64,000 nt of DNA from an uncultured Lachnospiraceae bacterium (GTDB taxonomy: Bacteria; Bacillota; Clostridia; Lachnospirales; Lachnospiraceae), in NCBI GenBank assembly GCA_900550475.1, contig URSA01000001.1:269012-333011 (forward strand). The letters run 5' to 3'. Positions 49,490 to 56,633 of the stretch are shown piece after piece. How positions within the stretch are numbered: the first letter of the stretch is position 1; each line of letters opens with the position of its first letter. The position numbers and the translations under genes were made by a program. Below the pieces are notes generated by a model that searched no databases, had not been told where the DNA came from, and worked only from the letters and a program-made list of their open reading frames with translations.

Positions 49490-52400
49490 TTATGCCTTTG
49501 CAGGCATCTGCCTCTTTACCGGTTTATCCCTCTTCACAAACAGGATAACTGCCATACAGCTCAGTCCGATCACCGCGAACCACTTGGGATGGATATCGCC
49601 CGTCTTGGGGGAATTATCCACCACAGAGCTTTCACTGAGTCTGCTCGTATCCACATAAATCACATAGGGTGAAAAATGTTCTGCCGTGAAGGTCACGCAG
49701 GAAACGCCGTCTATGGTCGTAAACTTCGCACCCAGCTTATCCAGCTTGTCGTTCACCACGCCTGCCACCTTGTTGTTGCCCGCATAGGTGATCAGGGAAT
49801 CCGGAAGCGGCAGGGTAATGCTGATGGACAGTCCCGAAGTGTCCGTAATCTTATTCTTGCCCGTGGAATCATACAAGGAGATATCCATGGGGAAATATTT
49901 CAGGTTATCAAGACTGCCGTATTCATCCATCAGAGCCTTCACGATTGCTTCCGTTGCCTGTGCATTCTCCGTGATCTTGATCACAAAGTTATCCGAGGAT
50001 CCCTTGATGGTTGCAGACACCACTCCGGTGTTGGAAAGACCGTTCTTGTCAATGACGATCACCGTTCCGGTATTGTTCTTGTTGCCGGAGGATGTTGAGT
50101 TGCCGTTGCCATTGTTGGTTCCGCTGTTGTTGCCGTTGTTTCCGCCCGTATTGGATTTTGTTGTATAGTTTGCCGTCACCGTCGCGTTTGCGGCAGGCAT
50201 GACCATGGTGGTTGCCGCCACTGTGCTGCTTGCAAAGGTGATGGAGGAATTGTCGGTCGTCCATTTGGAAAACTGCTGCGTGCTTGCCGGCTCATTCGCC
50301 ACAATGATCACGGTTGCACCCGCCACATAACTGCCCGAACCGCTTCCGTTCTTTACGGTCAGTGTGTACAGCGTGGAAGAATTATTTCCGCTGACGCTTC
50401 CGTTCCCGTTATTTCCGCTGTTATTGCCGCCGCTATTTCCGCCATTGTTTCCGCCATTATTACCGCCGTTGCTGCTGTTCTTCTCATACTGCGCGTAGGT
50501 ATCCGTATCCTTGGTAATATTGGTGATGGCAGGTCTCCATCCGGTAAAGGTATACCCGTCTCTGGCAGGCGCCTGCGGTGTGATGGCACTCTCTCCCGAC
50601 GCCACCTTCTGGGTATACAGCACATTATCGTTATAGTCGATGAATCTGACCGTGTACTTGGTGTCCTCGGAATCGATCTTCTGGTACTGTGCCACGATAT
50701 CCATATCTCTGCTGACATTGGTATAGTTAGGCAGCCAGCCGGTGAAGGTGTAGCCCTCTCTCACCGGATTCTCGGGAGGCGTTGCATCCGAGCCAATCAA
50801 AACGCTTTCCTCTTTCAGTATGGTCTGGTCCCAATCCCAGAAAATCACATCAAACGTGGTCGTAATGGGCTTGTCCGTAATCTTGATATTATCATATTCA
50901 TTTGCATAGGTCTCCGCAGCACTGCCGCTCTCACAGTAGAACTCTATTGTGTTGTACGGCTTTGCCGGATCCGTGCTGGGATACTCCGGCGTATTGAAAG
51001 CCTTCGGGTCAATGTAGGTCACGCTGCCAGGAATATCCAGATAGCGCACATTACTGTCTGCGAACGCGTCCTTGCTGATAGATTTACAGGTAGTAGGCAA
51101 CGTCACAGAATACAGGCTGGATGTATTGTAGAACGCCTTCTCCGGGATTGCCGTAACAGAAGAGGAACCAAAATCGATAGAGCCGACCTCCTCGCAATCC
51201 ATAAACGCTTCCTTTGCAATACTTGTAACGCCAGCCAGCTCCGAACCGCTTATGGAACCGGGTGTGCTCAGCTTACCCCTGGATTCCAGACACTGTACGA
51301 TGGAATCCTTCGATCCGTTATCCAGACCATAGATGATCGCATTGCTGGTGGTAAAGTACGGACCGCCGGAGAAGCCTACATCCTCAAGCAGCGGACAATC
51401 CTTGAAAGGTCTTAAGCCCATGGAGGATACCGTCGAGGAAAGCGTCACATTCGCAAGCTGCTCGTTGTTGCAGAACGCATAATTTCCCACGCTGCTTCCG
51501 CCTGCCGACATATTAAACGTGGTCAGCGCGGACTCCGAACCTGCTCCGCCGGAGGTATAATCATAGGCGATGGCATAATCGTCCAGCTTTGCCTCTCCGC
51601 CTGTGATATTGATCTGCTTCAGTGACTTACAGCCGCTGAAGGAGTACGGTGTGTACTCATCTATATCTGCAAAGGTAATCGTCTGGATATTGATATCCGC
51701 GTTCTGTCCGGAAACCGGGGTCACTGTGTAGGAACCATCCGTTCCCTCTGTTCCCGTAACACCGGAGAAAAGTCCCGTAGCGTAAGCTTTGACGCCGGAC
51801 GGCACGGACAGATTCAACGCCGCGTTGACAATCTGCCACTGGTAATCCGTAACTTCCGTATTCTTATCAATCAGATAAGACTCATAATCGGCAATCGCAT
51901 CCCTTGCTGCAGTCTCAAAGTCCGAAGTGATATACGGATAATTGGAACTGGTATACTTGGAACCTGCTTTCAATTCCGCGAAGGTGGGGTAATCCACCAG
52001 CGTTGCCGCTCCGGCTCCCGTCAGCGGATCCGCCGTATACTGGATCTCCAGGTTGGTCGGCCAGCCGCTGTAGTAGGTGATGTAGGATTTGGTCTGTGCG
52101 CCCGCATTGATTGTGCTGGACGGATTCATGGCAAAATCATACGGGATGATTCCGCTTCCTACCGTACCGGTAAACGTCAGCTTCGGAGACAGATTCGTTG
52201 TCAAAAAGTCCTTGTTGGTACATCCGGTAGCGTGAAGTTCCACCACCTGGGTTGCAAAGGCATCGGTTCCGATAAAGGTGACTGCCGCCGCGTCTGCAAA
52301 AATCACATCCTTCAGGTTATGGCATCCCTTAAATGCGCTCTCATTGATCCTCGTCACCGTGGCGGGAATCGTGATCTTCTTTAAGAAGCAGTTGCCTGAA

Positions 52401-54079
52401 AAGCTTCCGGAATTGATGGCGGAAATGCCGTAAGGGCCGATTGACGCAGGAATCTCCACCTCTTCCACTTCTTTTGTCATGTTAAAATACAACAGTTCGT
52501 TCAAGGAATTGACCTGATAGGTCAATTCGGCTGTCTTAGCCCCTCCCACATCTCCGATTGCCTTCACTCTCTGGATAATCTCATATCGGTCTTCATCGGA
52601 GTATTTGAATGCAATTGCATTTTCCTTTGTAAAGGTATGCGTTGCAGAGGTTCCGTTCGCTTCAAAATAGAAAGTGGTTGCCACATCCCCCTTGAAGTTG
52701 TCCACCGTATAGGTAGTGGTTCCTTCAAATGTAGTATACGGACTCTCCACCAGAATATGGGTCAGGGAATTACAACCTTCAAAATTGTTCAAGTTTACCG
52801 TATCGGTGGAGGCGCTGATGGATTCCGGCAGCGTAAGCTCCCGCAGACCGGTACAGCCCTTGAATGCATAATATCCGATCTGGGCAAGGGTCACATTCAG
52901 CCCTTCCGCCGCACCGGACAGATCCAGTCCGCCCGTTGTGGAATCGCTTCCCAGTCTGGTACAGCCCTCAAAAGCATGATCGTAAATCATCTTCACGCTG
53001 GCAGGAATCTTGAAGGTCGTCATTGCACGGCAGTTTAAGAATGTGTAGTCGGAAATGTACTGGATTCTGGAAGTGAAATCAAGTCCGATCTCCTTCATGT
53101 TCACACACTCTGCAAACGCATACTTTCCGATCTCGGTCAGACCGTTCCCAAGCTCGATCCTCTCCAGAGCCGTACATCCGTAGAACGCATAGTTTCCGAT
53201 TCCCATCAGGTTCTCGCCCACCACAAGCGTCCGTATGTTGCTTTCGTTTGCAAACACGCCGTTGGCGCTGGACATGTTGATCACCTTGTCGCTGGCGTTT
53301 GTACCCTCCGCAATGATCCACTCCTGCACGGCGCCGGTTGCGCCCACTGCCGCCGGGTTGCTGGTCAGGGACTGGTTTCCTATATACATAACCGGCACGC
53401 TCTTGATCCACTGCTCAGCGTTGGTCTCCGTCCTGTTGTATTTGTAGCCGTCCGCGCCGTTGTATGCGCCGGCATCGTCCCGGTAATAGAACTGAGCCAG
53501 ATCCAGTGTGCTCCAGTTGACAGAATCCGTATAGTAGCAGGGTTTGAATTCCGCTTCGCTGATCAGAACGGCATTTCCGGTGGACACATCCGTCTCATAT
53601 TCTGCAGGCGCAGACATGTAATACAGCGGCTTCTGGTTTCTTCCCACCGCAACATAGCCGGTTCTTCCGCCCACGTTCTCATTGAACTTGGTATATGCCT
53701 CCACATAACTGGGGATCTCCAGTCTGTTGTCCGTCAGATTGGTTGCATTGTATCCGAGAATCACGGCGATCTTGTCCGGGCTGGTATCGGATGCGTTCAC
53801 AAACGCAAACTGATAGGTACCGTCTCCCGTGGTATATATGGTCTCACAGCCTTTAGGGATCACCGGGATTACGGACCGGTTGCCCGCTCCCACCGTACCG
53901 TCCGCCGACACATGGCCGATCAGGTCATCCCATGTATACATTACATCCCCGGCAGCGCTGGTCTCCGGCACAGGTATGTATGCCACAAGAATCGCCGTGA
54001 TCAGGCAGATCACTCCCAGTGTGCGGCGTATCCTCCTGCGAAGCTTGTAATTTTTTTTCTTCATCCCTTGTTTTCTCAT
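49490..54079 (-). CDS. Giant BspA-type LRR surface protein with InlB-like repeats and sortase signal (1529 residues)
   Basis: A signal peptide/TM (about residues 10-45) is followed by a large LRR_5 array (about residues 220-1060, units such as IGNYAFYGCTALERIELGNGLTEIG in part). Two InlB/Listeria B-like repeats follow, each with (V/D)GYTFTGW and TYAQY- or VAQYQ-like ends, then Gly/Asn-rich linkers and a further beta domain. HFSPYVIYV, SPKTGD, IHPKWF, a hydrophobic helix and a basic tail end the protein (49493-49612). AGGAGA lies 6 bp before ATG 54079, which itself follows the sortase stop by 10 bp. It is likely a wall-anchored adhesin or environmental binder. Confidence 0.92.
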   Translation of the reverse strand: MRKQGMKKKNYKLRRRIRRTLGVICLITAILVAYIPVPETSAAGDVMYTWDDLIGHVSADGTVGAGNRSVIPVIPKGCETIYTTGDGTYQFAFVNASDTSPDKIAVILGYNATNLTDNRLEIPSYVEAYTKFNENVGGRTGYVAVGRNQKPLYYMSAPAEYETDVSTGNAVLISEAEFKPCYYTDSVNWSTLDLAQFYYRDDAGAYNGADGYKYNRTETNAEQWIKSVPVMYIGNQSLTSNPAAVGATGAVQEWIIAEGTNASDKVINMSSANGVFANESNIRTLVVGENLMGIGNYAFYGCTALERIELGNGLTEIGKYAFAECVNMKEIGLDFTSRIQYISDYTFLNCRAMTTFKIPASVKMIYDHAFEGCTRLGSDSTTGGLDLSGAAEGLNVTLAQIGYYAFKGCTGLRELTLPESISASTDTVNLNNFEGCNSLTHILVESPYTTFEGTTTYTVDNFKGDVATTFYFEANGTSATHTFTKENAIAFKYSDEDRYEIIQRVKAIGDVGGAKTAELTYQVNSLNELLYFNMTKEVEEVEIPASIGPYGISAINSGSFSGNCFLKKITIPATVTRINESAFKGCHNLKDVIFADAAAVTFIGTDAFATQVVELHATGCTNKDFLTTNLSPKLTFTGTVGSGIIPYDFAMNPSSTINAGAQTKSYITYYSGWPTNLEIQYTADPLTGAGAATLVDYPTFAELKAGSKYTSSNYPYITSDFETAARDAIADYESYLIDKNTEVTDYQWQIVNAALNLSVPSGVKAYATGLFSGVTGTEGTDGSYTVTPVSGQNADINIQTITFADIDEYTPYSFSGCKSLKQINITGGEAKLDDYAIAYDYTSGGAGSESALTTFNMSAGGSSVGNYAFCNNEQLANVTLSSTVSSMGLRPFKDCPLLEDVGFSGGPYFTTSNAIIYGLDNGSKDSIVQCLESRGKLSTPGSISGSELAGVTSIAKEAFMDCEEVGSIDFGSSSVTAIPEKAFYNTSSLYSVTLPTTCKSISKDAFADSNVRYLDIPGSVTYIDPKAFNTPEYPSTDPAKPYNTIEFYCESGSAAETYANEYDNIKITDKPITTTFDVIFWDWDQTILKEESVLIGSDATPPENPVREGYTFTGWLPNYTNVSRDMDIVAQYQKIDSEDTKYTVRFIDYNDNVLYTQKVASGESAITPQAPARDGYTFTGWRPAITNITKDTDTYAQYEKNSSNGGNNGGNNGGNSGGNNSGNNGNGSVSGNNSSTLYTLTVKNGSGSGSYVAGATVIIVANEPASTQQFSKWTTDNSSITFASSTVAATTMVMPAANATVTANYTTKSNTGGNNGNNSGTNNGNGNSTSSGNKNNTGTVIVIDKNGLSNTGVVSATIKGSSDNFVIKITENAQATEAIVKALMDEYGSLDNLKYFPMDISLYDSTGKNKITDTSGLSISITLPLPDSLITYAGNNKVAGVVNDKLDKLGAKFTTIDGVSCVTFTAEHFSPYVIYVDTSRLSESSVVDNSPKTGDIHPKWFAVIGLSCMAVILFVKRDKPVKRQMPAKA
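50403..50470 (-). repeat. Gly/Asn-rich tandem codons in the giant surface protein
   Basis: Repeated 12-bp units (CCGCCATTGTTT-like on the plus strand) encode GGNNGGNNGGNSGG-like linker. A second, looser Asn/Gly tract lies at about 50085-50155. Slippage could change linker length between strains. Confidence 0.6.
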
Positions 54080-54089
54080 TGATATTCTC

Positions 54090-55283
54090 CTATCTAACCC
54101 TCTTTGCCACCACCACGAACCGCCCGTAATCCGTATAGTAATCACAGGTGGAAAGGGTCAGCAGCTCGTCCCCGTATTCTGCCGTCACCCCCGTATCATA
54201 CAGGGATAACGCCGCCATCTCTCTCATATTGGAGTCAAATTCCATCTCCGACGCCGCATCTATGAACTGATAATACTTGAAAACTATTTCATTTTCCTCA
54301 TAGATCTTTGACCGGAATACATACATGACCTCGTAGGTTCCCTTTTCGTAAATGGTATCAAACTGGATATACCTGTGATCCTCGTAAAAGTCCTCCGAGC
54401 TGTATTTTGTAAGCTGTCCGAACATCCTGCCGCTCCGCATGTGATGCCCGTAAATGATCAGATTCGTGGATCTCGGAAAGATGCTGCAGTCCTTGTCCAG
54501 AAAGATGCTGCCGTTCCGATCCTCCTCCTGATCGAAATTGTGTTTCAGGTAATATTCGTTGTTGCTTGTCTGAAGCACAGGATAATCTATATGTGTATCG
54601 TCAATTTTCACCCATCCGATTAGCTTTTTGTTCAAACTATATAAAGTTTTATATTCATCCAGAACCTCCGGCACCACTGACTCCTGATCATCGTAGTGGA
54701 TCACCACGGTTTCCTGCGTCGTTGCGGGCGGCGCTTCCGCGCCCTTCAGGCTCTGCTGTCTGCTGGCGTAATCGTCCAAACGCCTGGTCTGATAAGAGTA
54801 GACACCCAGATAGGCAAAACACCCCAGCGCCACACACATGCACCCGGCAATGACGAGCTTTCTGATCCGCTCCCGCCTGCGCAGCTCGGACAGAATCTCC
54901 TTTTGCATCCCGGAATCATAGTCCTCCAGTCTGACTGCCTTCTTTTTTGCGGTGGAGCGTCCTCCTGTTCCTGTGTGCCGGGCTCCTCCGGTTTTCCCCG
55001 TCGTTCCCTGACGCCGTCCGTTTCCTTTTTTTGCTCCGGCTGTCCCGGTTTTCTCCGCCTTGCGCCGCTCCTGCTGAAGCGCTTCCATCTCCTCCAAAAG
55101 GTCATCGCCCAAAATGGTACGGAAGCGGTACTTACCGCTCTTTAAGTCCTTGACAAGGCGCTCTATCTCCTCCGTCCGGTCCGTGTCATATCTCTTTTTC
55201 AGTTGTTCTATGTATGCGGCGTCCCGCTTTGCGGCCTCATAGTCCGCCGAAGTCCGAAATTGCCTCCCTGCGATTTCATACAT
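54090..55283 (-). CDS. srtB: Class B sortase with a long N-terminal cytoplasmic extension
   Basis: This 397-residue protein has an N-terminal cytoplasmic region (about residues 1-155: helices, then a Lys/Gly-rich linker), one TM (about 160-185) and an extracytoplasmic sortase domain. The catalytic set is present: His in IIYGHHM, Cys in TLSTCDYY (Cys about residue 380) and Arg in GRFVVVAKR; LNKKLIGWVKIDDTHIDYPVLQ is the typical class B opening. A usual class B sortase is about 230-260 residues, so the N-terminal part is extra. ATG 55283 is preferred over GTG 55295. It is the first gene of a three-gene unit with its two likely substrates. Confidence 0.9.
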   Translation of the reverse strand: MYEIAGRQFRTSADYEAAKRDAAYIEQLKKRYDTDRTEEIERLVKDLKSGKYRFRTILGDDLLEEMEALQQERRKAEKTGTAGAKKGNGRRQGTTGKTGGARHTGTGGRSTAKKKAVRLEDYDSGMQKEILSELRRRERIRKLVIAGCMCVALGCFAYLGVYSYQTRRLDDYASRQQSLKGAEAPPATTQETVVIHYDDQESVVPEVLDEYKTLYSLNKKLIGWVKIDDTHIDYPVLQTSNNEYYLKHNFDQEEDRNGSIFLDKDCSIFPRSTNLIIYGHHMRSGRMFGQLTKYSSEDFYEDHRYIQFDTIYEKGTYEVMYVFRSKIYEENEIVFKYYQFIDAASEMEFDSNMREMAALSLYDTGVTAEYGDELLTLSTCDYYTDYGRFVVVAKRVR

Positions 55284-55346
55284 CTGCGTACACACTCCCG
55301 TAGCGCATGTCCTCGGACAAGGCTTTCCATTGTTTTTATACTACTT

Positions 55347-55375
55347 ATTTTACTATATCTTGAAATTTATTCAAG
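55347..55375 (-). promoter_or_regulatory. Putative sortase-operon promoter with an inverted repeat over the -35 box
   Basis: On the minus strand TTGAAT (55369-55374) and TAAAAT (55347-55352) are 16 bp apart. A perfect inverted repeat CTTGAA-ATTTA-TTCAAG spans 55359-55375 and covers the -35 box, a possible operator. Confidence 0.45.
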
Positions 55376-55448
55376 TACTTTTACAACATCTGCTTATCTG
55401 CGCATTATCTTTTTCAATTTCCTTTTTTTGCCGTCAAACAAGGAAACA

Positions 55449-55475
55449 TTGACATGCCTACCCACATACTATAAA
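55449..55475 (+). promoter_or_regulatory. Promoter of the Cys-rich gene; a sigma-K/E-like -10 is visible
   Basis: CATACTATA (55465-55473) fits the mother-cell sigma-K -10 CATANNNTA fully and sigma-E CATACAAT in most places, with an AC at 55446-55447 at 17 bp. TTGACA (55449-55454) and TATAAA (55470-55475) at 15 bp could alternatively give a sigma-A promoter with short spacing. Confidence 0.5.
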
Positions 55476-55502
55476 ACATAACAAAACCTGGAGGCACTTA
55501 AA

Positions 55503-55739
55503 ATGAGTGACTTAACTGCAACAAACTGCGGATGTTCCAACAACTGCAACAGCAACAACAGCGGATGCGGATGCATGTGGATTATCCTTCTGCTCTTATT
55601 CTGCGGGAACGGATGCGGCAACGGCATCGGAACCCTGGGCGGCTGTGGCGACGGCTGCAACAACAATAGCTGTGACTGGCTGATCTGGATCCTCCTGATC
55701 TCCTGCTTCTGCGGAAACAACAACGGCTGCGGATGCTAG
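55503..55739 (+). CDS. Cys/Asn/Gly-rich small protein of the 'chorion class high-cysteine HCB protein 13'-like type
   Basis: This 78-residue protein has about 16 Cys in Cys-Gly/Asn clusters, and two short Trp/Ile/Leu-rich blocks (MWIILLLLFCGN and WLIWILLISCF). Such proteins are annotated in Lachnospiraceae as chorion-class HCB-13-like and resemble small spore-coat proteins of Bacillus (YjcZ-like) in character. Strong GGAGG is 8 bp before ATG 55503. A 9-bp hairpin follows (55758-55780). It likely forms a disulfide-linked layer of the spore coat, but this is inferred. Confidence 0.75.
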   Translation: MSDLTATNCGCSNNCNSNNSGCGCMWIILLLLFCGNGCGNGIGTLGGCGDGCNNNSCDWLIWILLISCFCGNNNGCGC

Positions 55740-55757
55740 TAAACAGCTCCATTGCGG

Positions 55758-55780
55758 GCAGGCTCTTTTACAGAGCCTGC
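55758..55780 (+). terminator. Hairpin after the Cys-rich gene, weak terminator
   Basis: A perfect 9-bp stem GCAGGCTCT/AGAGCCTGC (55758-55766 with 55772-55780), but the T-run starts about 17 bp later; it could be an attenuator or processing site. Confidence 0.5.
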
Positions 55781-55845
55781 TCTACGCATACGGAACTTTT
55801 TCTTTTCATATGATTTAAAAAACACGAATGGGCAGGGGGCACCGC

Positions 55846-56277
55846 ATGGATGAAAACAAGCAGCCGGACAAAATACAGGCTTTTGACACGCTCTTTACCA
55901 CCAATCATATCCAGATATATAAAATACTGCTTCCCTATTTTGAGCCGTCCATGCAGAAGCAGCTCGCCGTTTTGATCAAGTATATGGAATTTCGCTATAC
56001 GCTCACTTATTTTAAAAACCACCCCTACGCCTATCAGCCGAAGGAGGACTCCTCGGACACGGAGGCTGTCTGCAAAGAGATCCTGCCCTTCTGCTCCTCC
56101 TCGGAAAAAGAAAAGATCCGCAAAATGCTGGAGGTCTCCTCCTCCATGAAAAATGCAAAAGAGATGATGGAGACCATGTCCGCCATGAAGGAGCTTTTCC
56201 CGGATGGATTCTCCTTCGGGGAAAACGGGGATGGCGCTCCCGATCTGATGCAGATGTTTCAAATGTTCGGAAATTAA
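55846..56277 (+). CDS. Conserved helical protein of unknown function (first of a pair)
   Basis: This 143-residue helical protein starts MDENKQPDKIQAFDTLFTTNHIQI with AGGGGG about 7 bp upstream. A Met-rich C-terminus (MMETMSAMKELFPDGFSF, then DLMQMFQMF) is notable. It looks like a conserved Lachnospiraceae protein with no named domain. The gene lies 66 bp after the Cys-rich gene and 15 bp before the second hypothetical, so they probably form one sporulation-linked unit. Confidence 0.7.
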   Translation: MDENKQPDKIQAFDTLFTTNHIQIYKILLPYFEPSMQKQLAVLIKYMEFRYTLTYFKNHPYAYQPKEDSSDTEAVCKEILPFCSSSEKEKIRKMLEVSSSMKNAKEMMETMSAMKELFPDGFSFGENGDGAPDLMQMFQMFGN

Positions 56278-56292
56278 GGAATGGAGATTGCT

Positions 56293-56568
56293 ATGGAAAA
56301 CAAACCGGAATGGATGAAAGATCCGTTGGTACAGCATATCGAAGAAAAGAAGCTTGCATTTTTAAGCGAGCTTGTCTTTGGCGGAAAGGGAAAGACGCAG
56401 AAGGAAATGATGCCGTTCATGATGATGAAAATGAAACAGGCAAAAGCGGAACACATCTCCTTTTCTCCCGCCGAGGTCACCGCTGTGGTGGAGGCAATCA
56501 AAAAGCACAGCTCCCCCGAAGAAAAAGAACAGATCGACCGGATTCTGAAAAAAGCCGGTTCCCGGTAA
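56293..56568 (+). CDS. Small helical protein of unknown function (second of a pair)
   Basis: This 91-residue helical protein begins MENKPEWMKDPLVQHIEEKKLAF. MMPFMMMKMKQAK is a striking Met-rich helix and the end is charged. GGAG is about 6 bp before ATG 56293 (an ATG at 56281 overlaps it). The end coincides with a strong bidirectional terminator. No function can be given; its neighbours suggest a spore role. Confidence 0.65.
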   Translation: MENKPEWMKDPLVQHIEEKKLAFLSELVFGGKGKTQKEMMPFMMMKMKQAKAEHISFSPAEVTAVVEAIKKHSSPEEKEQIDRILKKAGSR

Positions 56569-56571
56569 AGA

Positions 56572-56614
56572 AAAAGGCAAAACAGGAAACGTCTCCGCCT
56601 CCGCTTTGCCTTTT
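56572..56614. terminator. Bidirectional terminator between the spore-like cluster and leuS
   Basis: Stem AAAGGCAAA with TTTGCCTTT (about 56573-56581 and 56605-56613), flanked by A- and T-runs on each side, placed between two convergent genes. Confidence 0.85.
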
Positions 56615-56633
56615 GTCTGAACTCAGTTTGTTT

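Noticed and set aside
50403..50470. CRISPR-like spacing in the Gly/Asn repeat
   Set aside because: The units are short codon repeats within a reading frame with no spacers; they are protein linker repeats.
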